Numbered from the stretch's first letter, positions 24,619 through 33,840 are shown. The stretch is DNA of 64,000 nt from Sediminicola sp963974715 (GCA_963974715.1 CAXBDK010000014.1:56197-120196); one strand, 5' to 3'. Numbers and translations are program-made. The notes: a model not told the origin generated them from the sequence alone.

Positions 24619-24848
24619 ACCAGTTGTTTTTACTCGGCGTACCTCATGGGTCCAAATGGTGCTCCAAAAGAATCCCGTTGATATTCCCGAACATCAAAAA
24701 TATTCATTATCATTATTGTTGGTTAACGGTATTGCCACATACATTAACAAATTAGGACTTATTTTTATCGCTTTTAATTGTATATAACGAATTTTTATTT
24801 TTTTTGCGCCGATTTTCAACGGATACTATTTTAACCAAATAAATATCA

Positions 24849-25880
24849 ATGGACATTTTACATGTTAAATCCTTGCCCTTGGCAGAAGTCATTAGGGACC
24901 TGGCATCCGAATTTGGGGTCGGGTACACATCTTCCTGCAACCGATATGTGGTACAGCTACCGGAGACGGTCGGTGCCGGACATATTTTTGGGATCAACTT
25001 TGCCTCTGGTCTAGGAATCATCCACTACGACTGTACCTTTTTAGAAGATGTGGAAATACATTTTACAGTGGATAAAACACATCCACTGAAATTTCTTTTT
25101 TGTCAAGAAGGCGCGGTGGACCACCAATTTCAGAACGATAACGTGGCGCATAATATAGAATTGTACAAGAGTGCCATTGTGGCAAGCAGTGCCTTCAACG
25201 GACATATCCTTAAATTTAAGGCAAAATCCAGGACCGTGCTTTCCAGTTTGGAAATAGACCGACTTGTGTTCCGGGATTATATGGATTGTGAACTTAATTC
25301 GATGAACGCTCAACTCAGAGAGGTTTTTACGGATATCAATGCTTCGAAGACATTTTATTACGAGGGATTCTACAGTCTGGGTATGTCCAAAATATTTAAG
25401 GAGATCAACGGATTTTCGGGAAACCTTATATTGGAAAGAATGGCCTTGGAAGGGCATACATTTCAGATTTTGGCCCGACAGATGGAACAGTTCGAAGATG
25501 ATATTTCGGAAGAAAGTAAACGTTCGGTCTTTAGAAGGTCGGAGATACACCAGATAGAAAAGGCCCAAAGAATGATCAAACAGGAACTTTCCAACCTTCG
25601 GCCCATTCCTGAAATTGCAAAGGAGGTCGGACTGAACGTAAACAAATTACAGCAGGGCTTCCAACAATTGTACGGTCGCACCGTAAACGATTTTATAATG
25701 GAAACGCGGCTTTCTACCGCTTCCACGCTTCTGTTGGAGACCCAATTGAGCATTTCGGAGATCATGTACAGGATAGGGCTCAACAGTCAGAGTTATATTT
25801 CAAAAATATTCAAGGACCATTACGGACTGTCACCTTCCGAATTTAGGGAAAGAGCTTATAATAAGGATAATAACAAATAG
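24849..25880 (+). CDS. AraC-family transcriptional regulator
   Basis: 343 residues. The C-terminal 105 residues contain the two helix-turn-helix motifs of AraC/XylS (IPEIAKEVGLNVNKLQQGFQQLYG, then SISEIMYRIGLNSQSYISKIFKDHYGLSPSEFR). The N-terminal 230 residues lack a recognisable cupin signature; they resemble the ligand domain of PchR-like regulators of Bacteroidota (HPLKFLFCQEGAVDHQF). The ligand is unknown. The VOC enzyme gene follows 57 bp downstream in the same direction, which makes it the likeliest target. The ATG at 24849 gives a complete N terminus. Confidence 0.87.
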   Translation: MDILHVKSLPLAEVIRDLASEFGVGYTSSCNRYVVQLPETVGAGHIFGINFASGLGIIHYDCTFLEDVEIHFTVDKTHPLKFLFCQEGAVDHQFQNDNVAHNIELYKSAIVASSAFNGHILKFKAKSRTVLSSLEIDRLVFRDYMDCELNSMNAQLREVFTDINASKTFYYEGFYSLGMSKIFKEINGFSGNLILERMALEGHTFQILARQMEQFEDDISEESKRSVFRRSEIHQIEKAQRMIKQELSNLRPIPEIAKEVGLNVNKLQQGFQQLYGRTVNDFIMETRLSTASTLLLETQLSISEIMYRIGLNSQSYISKIFKDHYGLSPSEFRERAYNKDNNK

Positions 25881-25937
25881 CATAGTACCTCGGAGCAAAT
25901 TCGCGAGGCGTATTGTGATAGATAAATTGGACAAAAA

Positions 25938-26435
25938 ATGGAGCACGAACACTATAAAATACCACAGAACACACGGATTGGCCACGTACATTTAAAGGTA
26001 AGCGACCTTCAAAGATCTCTGGATTTTTACTGTGGACTGCTTGGCTTTCGGATAACTACAACCTATGGAAAAGAGGCCGCTTTTATTTCGGCGGGGGGTT
26101 ACCACCACCATATCGGTCTGAACACATGGCTCAGTAAAGATGCACCGCCTGCCAGCAAAAATTCGGTCGGACTTTTCCATACGGCCATTCTGTATCCGAC
26201 GCGAAAAGACTTGGCCATTATCTTGGATCGATTGAAAAGGGAGGGATATCCCTTGACCGGAGCGGCCGATCACGGAGTGTCCGAAGCCCTCTATTTAAAC
26301 GACCCCGATGAAAACGGGGTGGAGCTGTATTGGGACCGGCCCCACGAACTCTGGCCCCGGAAGGAGGACGGGTCGTTGGAAATGTACACCAGGCCCCTTG
26401 ACCTTTCCGACCTATTGCAAGAAATAAAGGGTTGA
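25938..26435 (+). CDS. VOC-superfamily protein (catechol 2,3-dioxygenase-like)
   Basis: 165 residues, one pair of beta-alpha-beta-beta-beta modules of the vicinal oxygen chelate fold. Metal-ligand candidates are the His in RIGHVHLKVSD, the His in GLFHTAILYP and the Glu in GVELYWDRP, a His-His-Glu set. It resembles the N-terminal half of Bacillus CatE (about 285 residues), so it is a half-length form that may act as dimer. It could cleave or modify a phenolic or act as glyoxalase; the reaction is undecided. Probably cotranscribed with the AraC gene. Confidence 0.75.
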   Translation: MEHEHYKIPQNTRIGHVHLKVSDLQRSLDFYCGLLGFRITTTYGKEAAFISAGGYHHHIGLNTWLSKDAPPASKNSVGLFHTAILYPTRKDLAIILDRLKREGYPLTGAADHGVSEALYLNDPDENGVELYWDRPHELWPRKEDGSLEMYTRPLDLSDLLQEIKG

Positions 26436-26483
26436 ACTTTCTAATTGGGATCTACTCTATAATCGAGATTTAAATGCTACGAC

Positions 26484-26506
26484 GCCCGCCTTTGGCGGGT
26501 TATTTT
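26484..26506 (+). terminator. Terminator after the VOC gene
   Basis: CCCGCC (26485-26490), TTT loop, GGCGGG (26494-26499), then TTATTTT. It lies between the convergent VOC and lipid-kinase genes. Confidence 0.7.
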
Positions 26507-26556
26507 AGTTTTCCTTCTTAGGCCTTGCGGGCTTGCTACGAATTTGGTATGTATTT

Positions 26557-27435
26557 TCAAATCCCTATGGCCACTTGAATATTTTTGGGAAGGATCGATA
26601 CGGAGACCTTGTTTACCTTTCCAAAAGGTTCCCCGTCGATCTGAAGGCTGATGGGAATTTTGGATGTAACCAAGGCTTTTGTGGTCTGTACGATCTCTAC
26701 AAATTCCGGATCCATGTCCGTATTGGACATAAGGGTCTTTAAAATCTCCATGATGTCGAGTTTCTTGAATATAAGCACTTCGAATTTACCATCGTCTATT
26801 TTTCCATCCGGGTTCACCATGGCACCTGTGCCAAATTTCTTGCTGTTGGCAAAGGCCAACATGACCGCCTGCACGGTCCTGGTTTCCCCGTTGGCCTCCA
26901 ATGTGAGCTCATATGGGGTGTCGGTATTTACTAGGGTAGGGATGACGTTAAGGGCATATCCAAAATAGCCCCTTATGGTACTTTCGGAATAATTCTGGAT
27001 CAATTCCGCATTTATCCCAAGATCACTGATATGGAGCCCGAAGGTATCGTTTATAAGAAGGGTATCCACCCAAGTGGTCCTGCTGCCGAGCGCGATCGGA
27101 ATGGCCTCCTCAATTTCAGGCGGCAGGTCAAGGTCAGTTGCAAGTCCATTGGCAGATCCGGCAGGGATGATGCCGATAATCGGCTTTTCGCCCTGTAGCG
27201 CCTCGGATATCAATTGTATGGTGCCATCGCCGCCCACTGCCAGAATCCTGTCGGGCCCGAAATTATTGGCCACCGACCCCAAATTCTTTAGATCTTCCTC
27301 TCCGGTGGTATTGAATATTTGGATCGTATCCTCCTTGGCCAATGCCAGCTTTATCCGCTCCAAAATTTCACTTTTGTCCAGATCGCCGGATATCGGATTT
27401 ACAACAATTAGAATTTTCTGTGGATTTCGTGCCAT
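26557..27435 (-). CDS. Diacylglycerol kinase-family lipid kinase (YegS/DagK-like)
   Basis: 292 residues, soluble. The nucleotide-binding N-terminal domain shows VVNPISG (11-17) and the conserved GGDGT (68-72), followed by PIIGIIPAGSANGLA; the C-terminal domain has DGKFEVLIFKK and QIDGEP. Members phosphorylate diacylglycerol, ceramide or other lipids using ATP. It stands head to head with an App1-type phosphatidate phosphatase gene (53 bp between starts), which suggests a phosphatidate/diacylglycerol balance. The exact lipid is not evident from sequence. Confidence 0.88.
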   Translation of the reverse strand: MARNPQKILIVVNPISGDLDKSEILERIKLALAKEDTIQIFNTTGEEDLKNLGSVANNFGPDRILAVGGDGTIQLISEALQGEKPIIGIIPAGSANGLATDLDLPPEIEEAIPIALGSRTTWVDTLLINDTFGLHISDLGINAELIQNYSESTIRGYFGYALNVIPTLVNTDTPYELTLEANGETRTVQAVMLAFANSKKFGTGAMVNPDGKIDDGKFEVLIFKKLDIMEILKTLMSNTDMDPEFVEIVQTTKALVTSKIPISLQIDGEPFGKVNKVSVSILPKNIQVAIGI

Positions 27436-27488
27436 GGGGGTTTTTTAAAATACCTATTTTTAAAGTTAATCAATTAAAGGATGGATCG

Positions 27489-28463
27489 ATGAAATTAAAT
27501 CTCAAAAATTATAGGGGGTATGCCAATGATCAGGGGATTATTTTGTTCGGCCATGTTTTTAAAAAAAACACTCCCGATCAGTACTCTTTGGAAGGGAGGA
27601 AACTTCGATATGCGCTTTCCGTGCTGCGGCTTTTCAATATAAGGACCCTTGGCAATGTGGAGGTGACCTTACGGTTCAAGGATATCGTACTTACCACCAA
27701 GACCTTGGATGATGGTTATTTCAGGTTTTCGGTTCCCTATAGCCTGCCCTTGGAAAGCGGATGGCATTCCTATTCCGTTTCGGTGATGCACGCAGCAGGG
27801 GAACTAAGGGCGGAAGGGGAATTTTTAAAACCATATCCGGGAAATTACGGACTGATTTCAGATATTGACGACACCTTTTTAATTTCCCATTCCAACAATT
27901 TTATATTAAAGATATACCTTCTGCTTACCAGGAACATGAACAAGCGCAAGTTTTTTGATGGGGTGGTGGAACACTATCGTTTGCTGGGCAAGGCAGGCAG
28001 AAAGGAAGGGCCCGACCACAATGCCTTTTTTTATGTTTCCAGCAGCGAATGGAACCTTTATAATCTTATTTATGGATTTACCAAGATACACGATTTTCCC
28101 AAAGCGGTCTTAAAGCTAAAGAACATCAAAACCGGATTGGGCGATTTTCTCTTTACCGGCAGCGGGAGCCACGACCATAAATTTTATAAGATCAAACACC
28201 TTCTGGAATTCTATCCATTGTTACGTTTTGTGCTATTGGGGGACGATAGTCAGCAAGACCCCTATATCTATGAAAGGATCATAAAAATATTTCCCAAGAC
28301 GGTGGTAGCCGTTTATATAAGACAGTCGGGAAGAAGGCCAAAAGGCAAAATTGTTTCCCTTATGGAAAATATGGCCGATATGGGGGCCGAAACCTGTTAT
28401 TACCACAGTACCGTGGACGCTATGGCACATTCCAAGGAAATAGGTTTGCTACCGTTGTATTAA
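27489..28463 (+). CDS. App1-family phosphatidate phosphatase (DUF2183)
   Basis: 324 residues from the ATG at 27489; the frame is open further upstream but that would overlap the divergent kinase gene. The N-terminal half is a beta-sandwich; the C-terminal half is the App1 catalytic domain with the HAD-type motif D-x-D-D-T (Asp125-Asp127-Asp128-Thr129), then YVSSSEWNLYN, GDFLFTGSGSHDHK and FVLLGDDSQQDP. Yeast App1 dephosphorylates phosphatidate to diacylglycerol with Mg2+. Its divergent neighbour is a diacylglycerol kinase-family gene, so the pair would run opposite reactions. Confidence 0.87.
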   Translation: MKLNLKNYRGYANDQGIILFGHVFKKNTPDQYSLEGRKLRYALSVLRLFNIRTLGNVEVTLRFKDIVLTTKTLDDGYFRFSVPYSLPLESGWHSYSVSVMHAAGELRAEGEFLKPYPGNYGLISDIDDTFLISHSNNFILKIYLLLTRNMNKRKFFDGVVEHYRLLGKAGRKEGPDHNAFFYVSSSEWNLYNLIYGFTKIHDFPKAVLKLKNIKTGLGDFLFTGSGSHDHKFYKIKHLLEFYPLLRFVLLGDDSQQDPYIYERIIKIFPKTVVAVYIRQSGRRPKGKIVSLMENMADMGAETCYYHSTVDAMAHSKEIGLLPLY

Positions 28464-28506
28464 ATAGGTCGGATGGTGGGGAGGGGTACCGAAATCGCGT
28501 ATTTTT

Positions 28507-29544
28507 TTATAGGTTTTGGTACACGGCATTTTCCGAATTGATGATGTCTATGGGCAAGAGTTTTGTTGAGGGTATTTCCTTATTAAAAAGAAAATGCTCC
28601 ACTAAATGCGCCACTCCGAGATATGCCTGTCGTTTGGGGTTTTGGTGGATCAGAAAATCGATCGTGCCGTTCCTTAGAAATCGGAGGTTCTCCTCCAAGA
28701 GGTCATATCCGACCAGGGCGATTTTGGATAAGCGATCCGCTTCCAGCACACGGGCCACCTTGTACGCTTTTGAAGTGGTCACAAAAATCCCTGTAAGTTT
28801 GGGGTGCTGCTTTAGGAAAAGAGGCAGATCTTCGGCAAAGGAAGTATTTTTAAGCTTTACGGTTACCAATTCGTACCGTCCTTCCACTTGGGAAAAGTAG
28901 TCCCTGAACCCTTTCTCCTTTTCTTGTATGTGCACCGCGTTCTTAAGCACTTCATCTATATGTACAATGGCCAAAAGACCTTCCCGTACCACGGAATTTA
29001 GAAGTTTGGCGGCTACCCGTCCGCTCTGTACCAGATCTTGCCCCACAAAACTGTTGATATAGGGAGAGTCAACATGACTATTAAAAGTGGTCACCAGGAT
29101 ATTATTGGATCGGTAGTCCGTTAGGATGCGCAAGGTCTCCTTAAAAAAGATGGGCACCAAAAGTACCGCATCGGGTTTGGAAAGCATCACCTTGGAATTG
29201 GTTTCCAAATACAGTTTTGGGCTGTCCGGTGGGTAGAGGAAATGGGTGACCGTTACCTTGAACTGTCTAAACTCTTCCATGGCCTCGGCAATGCCCAGTA
29301 AGGCAGGGGACCAATAGGGGTCCATGGAAGGGTCGGGCATTACCACAATTATGGAATAGGTCTTATTGTTCTTTAGGTTGCGGGCCATCAGGTCGGGCTG
29401 GTAGTCTATCTCCCGAAGGACGGCGTTCACTTTTTCGAGCGCGTTTTCCGATACCCTTCCACGTTTGTGCAGGACGCGATCAACGGTACCCTTGGAAACG
29501 CCTGCCAAAACCGCTATATCCTTTATGGTATATTTTTTTTCCAT
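28507..29544 (-). CDS. LacI-family transcriptional regulator of the amino-sugar locus
   Basis: 345 residues from the ATG at 29544; the frame extends to 29664 but the extra part covers the operator region. The LacI helix-turn-helix is at 6-25 (TIKDIAVLAGVSKGTVDRVLHKRG) with the hinge helix near 50; the rest is a periplasmic-binding-protein-like ligand domain (VVMPDPSMDPYWSPALLGIAEAM, FVTTSKAYKVARVLEA, LVGYDLLEENLRFL), the YwaK/ribose-type sub-branch. It is divergent from the GHMP kinase operon, and two palindromes with CG centres lie between them. The likely effector is an amino sugar or its phosphate. Confidence 0.88.
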   Translation of the reverse strand: MEKKYTIKDIAVLAGVSKGTVDRVLHKRGRVSENALEKVNAVLREIDYQPDLMARNLKNNKTYSIIVVMPDPSMDPYWSPALLGIAEAMEEFRQFKVTVTHFLYPPDSPKLYLETNSKVMLSKPDAVLLVPIFFKETLRILTDYRSNNILVTTFNSHVDSPYINSFVGQDLVQSGRVAAKLLNSVVREGLLAIVHIDEVLKNAVHIQEKEKGFRDYFSQVEGRYELVTVKLKNTSFAEDLPLFLKQHPKLTGIFVTTSKAYKVARVLEADRLSKIALVGYDLLEENLRFLRNGTIDFLIHQNPKRQAYLGVAHLVEHFLFNKEIPSTKLLPIDIINSENAVYQNL

Positions 29545-29583
29545 GATGCAAATATAACAAAATGGGAAAAGGGATCTGAAAAA

Positions 29584-29620
29584 TGTGCTCGAGAACACTT
29601 TTTTGGTGTGTTCGAGCACA
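29584..29620. promoter_or_regulatory. Paired LacI-type operators between the regulator and the sugar kinase operon
   Basis: TGTGCTCGAGAACA (29584-29597) and TGTGTTCGAGCACA (29607-29620) are each 14-bp palindromes with a CG centre and one mismatched pair, centres 23 bp apart (about two helix turns). Together they make a near-perfect inverted repeat, TGTGCTCGA facing TCGAGCACA. The layout is that expected for LacI dimers binding side by side between a LacI gene and its target operon. Confidence 0.75.
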
Positions 29621-29636
29621 TTTTTGTTCCAATTTC

Positions 29637-29667
29637 TTTGCCATTCCATTTTTTGAATATACATTAG
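29637..29667 (+). promoter_or_regulatory. Candidate promoter of the GHMP kinase operon
   Basis: -33 TTTG (29637-29640), 19-bp spacer, -7 TACATTAG (29660-29667; one base off TAnnTTTG). It sits 17 bp after the second operator and 58 bp before the ATG at 29725. Confidence 0.5.
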
Positions 29668-29724
29668 CTAAAAGCAAGTCCATTTTAGATGTTGGGAACT
29701 TGTCTTTTTATCTTACAAATTATA

Positions 29725-30828
29725 ATGGAAACAGATACTATCAACCTTCAGGGAACCATTACCTCCATTGCCCCGGGGCGCACATGTCTTTTTGGGGATC
29801 ATCAGGATTACTTGGGCCTTCCGGTGATCGCTTGTGCCATAGACCGCTATGTAACCTTGGAGGCGGTTCCGAATAACTTGAATGTCTTTAGGCTGGATAT
29901 GGCGGATATAGGTGAAGTCAGGGTAATTGGCGTTGGCGAGGCCTTCCCGAACTTGGCGCCACGTGATTATTTTGCCTCTTCCTTACGGGTCCTGGGACGT
30001 TATGGCTGTATTCCCGATAGGGGATACGATATTACCGTGCGGGGCAACATCCCCATCAATTCCGGCACCTCCAGTTCATCGGCGCTTTTACTGGCATGGA
30101 TCAACTTTCTTATAAGGGCGTTCGGCATCCGAGGGGAGGTTGGGCCGGAATTGTTATCTGTTTTGGGCCATGCCTCGGAAGTCGTCGAACACGGGGAGCC
30201 TGGAGGAATGATGGACCATTTTAGCATTGGTGTCGGCAATATTGTTCATATCACTACCAGCAAGCCGTATTCCTTTAAGGTAATAGGCACTCGTCTCGAC
30301 GGTCTGATCACGGGCGTTTCGGGAGTGCCGAAAGAAACGGTCGGATTGTTGTCGCGCGTAAAGGGCAGTGCACTAGCTGCCTTGGACACCGTAAGCACCA
30401 ACTTTTCCGATTTCGACCTCCATACGGCCACGTTGGATGATATGCGAAGATTTAAAAGTTGTCTGAAGGCCGATGCGACCCCCTATTTTGAGGCTGCCAT
30501 AAAAAACCACCATTATACCGGGGAAGCCCTTAAGGAATTTGAGGGGGGCGACCCAGATCCCCTCCGGTTGGGCGAGCTGATGAACGACCATCATGCCGTA
30601 CTAAGAGATCTGTTGAAAATTACGGTACCCCGCATAGATAAGATGGTGGATGCAGCTCTTTATGCCGGGGCATATGGGGCCAAGATAGTGGGGTCCGGCG
30701 GCGGTGGAAGCATAGTGGTTTTGGCGCCTCCCAAAGCCAGGGAACAAGTCTGTGAGGCCTTGATGGGCGCTGGGGCCAAAGAGGCCTATGGAGTAAATGT
30801 GGATAAAGGGGCACGAATTATAAACTGA
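29725..30828 (+). CDS. GHMP-family sugar kinase (galactokinase-like)
   Basis: 367 residues from the ATG at 29725. Galactokinase-like signature at 18-29 (GRTCLFGDHQDY, the sugar-binding Asp/His/Asp set, usual GRxNLIGEHTDY), the ATP-loop glycine/serine stretch INSGTSSSSAL (111-121), a catalytic Asp164 in GGMMDH (usual GIMDQ), and the C-terminal GSGGGGS. Substrate residues differ from true GalK, so another sugar is likely; GHMP kinases phosphorylating N-acetylgalactosamine at C1 (GALK2) are known. It is followed after 19 bp by a nucleotidyltransferase, implying use of the 1-phosphate for an NDP-sugar. First gene of the LacI-controlled operon. Confidence 0.82.
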   Translation: METDTINLQGTITSIAPGRTCLFGDHQDYLGLPVIACAIDRYVTLEAVPNNLNVFRLDMADIGEVRVIGVGEAFPNLAPRDYFASSLRVLGRYGCIPDRGYDITVRGNIPINSGTSSSSALLLAWINFLIRAFGIRGEVGPELLSVLGHASEVVEHGEPGGMMDHFSIGVGNIVHITTSKPYSFKVIGTRLDGLITGVSGVPKETVGLLSRVKGSALAALDTVSTNFSDFDLHTATLDDMRRFKSCLKADATPYFEAAIKNHHYTGEALKEFEGGDPDPLRLGELMNDHHAVLRDLLKITVPRIDKMVDAALYAGAYGAKIVGSGGGGSIVVLAPPKAREQVCEALMGAGAKEAYGVNVDKGARIIN

Positions 30829-30847
30829 TTTATTAAAGAAAACAAAC

Positions 30848-31723
30848 ATGCATACCAATTTGATCATTTTAGCGGGAGGGGCGTCTTCAAGAATGAAGAA
30901 GGAACCTTTGGAAAAATTGAAGGACCTGACCGAAGAGGAGATTTTACAGGCCAACAAAAGAAGCAAGGGCCTTATTGGTGTAGGGCCCAACGGAAGGCCC
31001 TTAATGGATTACCTATTGTACAATGCCAAAATGGCCGGGTACACCAATATAACGGTGGTGATAGGGGAGCAGGGAGACCTTTTTAAGGAATTTTATGGCA
31101 GTAGGGACAAGGATAATAATTTTCACGGACTCAATATATCCTTTGCGGTTCAATATATTCCCGAAGGGAGGGAAAAGCCCTTTGGAACGGCCGATGCCCT
31201 TTTGCAAGCAGTAAATTTTTACCCTGAACTGAATTCCGGATCCTATACGGTCTGCAACAGTGACAACCTTTATTCGGTTCGGGCCCTTTTGGCCCTAAGG
31301 GAAACGACTTCCCCAAATGCATTTATAGCCTATGATCGGAGTGCCATGGACTTTCCGGAGGAACGGATTTCCCGCTTTGCGATCGCTGCCTTGGACAAAA
31401 CGGGCCAATTAATGGACATTTTGGAAAAACCCACCCCTGATCAGGTAGAAAGGTTCAGGGATTCGGAAGGAAAGGTACGTGTTAGTATGAACGCCTTTAA
31501 ATTTAACGGCCCGATGTTCCATCCATTTTTGGAGGCCTGTCCCGTACATCCCGAAAGGAACGAAAAGGAACTTCCCACGGCCCTCCTGAACATGGTGGGC
31601 CGGCATCCCGGAACTACCTTGGGAATACCCTTATCGGAGCATGTTCCGGACCTTACCGCCAAAGAGGATATTTCCGAAGTGAAGATCTTTTTAAAGAAAC
31701 ATTATCCATCGTTGGAATGGTAG
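30848..31723 (+). CDS. Sugar-phosphate nucleotidyltransferase family protein
   Basis: 291 residues. The nucleotide-binding motif LILAGGASSRM appears at about 6-17 (family LAGGxxxR), followed by an insertion rich in Lys/Glu, then GLIGVGPNGRPLMDYLLYNAKMAGYTNITVVIGE, and the metal-binding Asp in CNSDNLYSV. An acidic/basic insert between the first two motifs is unusual. It should couple a sugar 1-phosphate, plausibly the product of the preceding GHMP kinase, to a nucleoside triphosphate. The exact sugar and nucleotide cannot be told. It lies 19 bp after the kinase and 63 bp before nagB. Confidence 0.75.
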   Translation: MHTNLIILAGGASSRMKKEPLEKLKDLTEEEILQANKRSKGLIGVGPNGRPLMDYLLYNAKMAGYTNITVVIGEQGDLFKEFYGSRDKDNNFHGLNISFAVQYIPEGREKPFGTADALLQAVNFYPELNSGSYTVCNSDNLYSVRALLALRETTSPNAFIAYDRSAMDFPEERISRFAIAALDKTGQLMDILEKPTPDQVERFRDSEGKVRVSMNAFKFNGPMFHPFLEACPVHPERNEKELPTALLNMVGRHPGTTLGIPLSEHVPDLTAKEDISEVKIFLKKHYPSLEW

Positions 31724-31786
31724 GTAAGTAACCTATCGGAAAAATTGAAAAGGAATAGAATTGAGAACCATCATAAATAAAGCAAT

Positions 31787-33715
31787 ATGTTAAGGAGCAG
31801 CACGGACAAAGCTACAGGATTTGAAAAAAGATTCGAAAATATCGGGACACTTGTTTTTGATAATTCTACAGAGGCATCCAAAGCTGTGGCCAAGGAAATT
31901 GCACAACTTATAGAAAATAAAAGGGAAAAGGGGGAACCCTGTATACTAGGTCTGGCCACGGGTTCCTCACCCAAGGGGCTATATGCGGAACTGGTAAGGA
32001 TGCACAGGGAAGAAGGCCTTAGCTTCCAAAATGTTGTTTCCTTTAATCTGGACGAGTATTATCCAATGCAGCCCGATTCCATCAACAGTTATGTGAGGTT
32101 CATGCATGAACTGCTCTTTGACCATGTGGATATACTTCCCGAAAACGTCCATATTCCGGACGGAACCCTTTCCAAGGAAGAGATTGCGGCCTATTGCAGC
32201 AATTGGGAGTCCAAAATTGAGTCAATGGGGGGTATCGACCTTCAAATACTCGGGATTGGGGGAAATGGACATATTGGCTTCAATGAATCGGGATCCCTTC
32301 AAAACTCCAGAACGCGATTGGTGGCATTGGACCATATTACACGATTGGCGGCAAGTAAGGATTTTTCGGGTCTAGGCAATACCCCTAGAACCGCCATCAC
32401 CTTGGGTATTAAAAAGATAATGGAAGCTAAGCGGGTCATCCTACTGGCCTGGGGAGAAGGCAAATCGGCAATTATTAGGACCGCCGTGGAAGATGGGGTG
32501 ACAAATCTGGTACCCGCATCCTTCCTTCAGGCCCACAACAACGTCACATTTGTCCTGGATAGGGAAGCAGCGTCCAAACTAACCCGGATCAATACCCCTT
32601 GGCTCGTAGAGAAAGTGGCGTGGACGGATAAGATGGTCAGGAAGGCCGTACTGGGATTGGCACTGCGCCTACAAAAACCGATCCTCATGCTCACCGATGC
32701 GGATTATATTGAAAATGGCATGAGCGACCTATTGGCAGATTCAGGTCCTGCATATGATATCAACATCCAAATATTCAATTTGCTACAGAATACCATTACC
32801 GGATGGCCGGGCGGAAAACCCGATGCGGACGATTCCAAACGCCCGGAAAGGGCTTTTCCGGCCCAAAAAAGGGTTATCATATTCAGTCCCCATCCCGATG
32901 ATGATATTATAAGTATGGGAGGAACGTTCATCAGGCTGCACGAACAGGGACATGAGGTGCACGTAGCTTACCAGACATCGGGAAACATTGCCGTTGCCGA
33001 CAGTGAGGCCCTTCGTTTCGCTAATTTTGTTTGCGATTATAATACCAAGTTCGGACTGGACAATACGGAGGCTTCGGCCATTTATGGAAAGGCCAAATCA
33101 TTTTTGGAGCAGAAGAAATCAAGTGATGTGGACATCCCTGAAATTCGTTATATAAAAGGTCTTATCAGACAAGGTGAGGCCCGATCCACTTGTCACTTCG
33201 TAGGGTTGCCCAATGATCGTATCCATTTTATGGAACTCCCATTCTACGAAACCGGTACCATTGAAAAGAAGCCACTGGGAACGGAAGATATCCAGAGAAC
33301 GATCGATCTCATCAATGAGATCAAACCACATCAAATATATGCGGCCGGTGATCTGGCAGACCCACACGGTACGCACAAGGTATGTTTGGATGCCGTATTT
33401 GCAGCGGTAAGGTCCCTAAAGGAAAAGGACTTTATGAAAGATTGTTGGGTATGGCTTTACAGGGGAGCTTGGCAGGAGTGGGGAATGGATGAGATAGAAA
33501 TGGCGGTTCCCATGGGACCAGATCAGGTGCTGCAAAAACGGCATGGCATTTTTAAGCACCAATCGCAAAAGGACGGTGTGGTATTTCAGGGGTCTGACAG
33601 TAGGGAGTTTTGGCAACGGGCCGAAGATCGGAACAGGGAGACCGCCGAAGAGTACGACAGATTGGGATTATCGCACTATGCCGCCATGGAGGCTTTTGTC
33701 AGATGGAAGTTTTAG
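31787..33715 (+). CDS. nagB: Glucosamine-6-phosphate deaminase fused to LmbE/PIG-L deacetylase
   Basis: 642 residues, two enzymes in one. NagB part (about 1-270): LGLATGSSPKGLY for phosphate, catalytic Asp89 in NLDEYY, and GGNGHIGFNE (159-167) with His162 and Glu167; Asn160 replaces the E. coli Asp but is normal in Gram-positive NagB. LmbE/PIG-L part (about 360-600): zinc motif HPDDD (369-373) and further His/Asp patches. NagB converts glucosamine 6-phosphate to fructose 6-phosphate and ammonia; the LmbE part could remove the N-acetyl group, a job usually done by NagA, which is not encoded here. Such fusions are common in Bacteroidota. Closes the LacI-controlled operon. Confidence 0.9.
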   Translation: MLRSSTDKATGFEKRFENIGTLVFDNSTEASKAVAKEIAQLIENKREKGEPCILGLATGSSPKGLYAELVRMHREEGLSFQNVVSFNLDEYYPMQPDSINSYVRFMHELLFDHVDILPENVHIPDGTLSKEEIAAYCSNWESKIESMGGIDLQILGIGGNGHIGFNESGSLQNSRTRLVALDHITRLAASKDFSGLGNTPRTAITLGIKKIMEAKRVILLAWGEGKSAIIRTAVEDGVTNLVPASFLQAHNNVTFVLDREAASKLTRINTPWLVEKVAWTDKMVRKAVLGLALRLQKPILMLTDADYIENGMSDLLADSGPAYDINIQIFNLLQNTITGWPGGKPDADDSKRPERAFPAQKRVIIFSPHPDDDIISMGGTFIRLHEQGHEVHVAYQTSGNIAVADSEALRFANFVCDYNTKFGLDNTEASAIYGKAKSFLEQKKSSDVDIPEIRYIKGLIRQGEARSTCHFVGLPNDRIHFMELPFYETGTIEKKPLGTEDIQRTIDLINEIKPHQIYAAGDLADPHGTHKVCLDAVFAAVRSLKEKDFMKDCWVWLYRGAWQEWGMDEIEMAVPMGPDQVLQKRHGIFKHQSQKDGVVFQGSDSREFWQRAEDRNRETAEEYDRLGLSHYAAMEAFVRWKF

Positions 33716-33840
33716 GGTGATGGGACCGTCCTTATTGCCTATGTTCAATGTATTGGCCACAATGGCCATATGGAAGGGATGAATGGAATAGCAAAATAAT
33801 AATAGGGAAGGATTCCCCTGAATTTTTAAACAGGATCGAG

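Noticed and set aside
31787..33715. Loss of the NagB catalytic Asp (Asn160)
   Set aside because: Asn at this place (GxxNGHIGFNE) is normal in Bacillus-type NagB enzymes, so it is not a defect.
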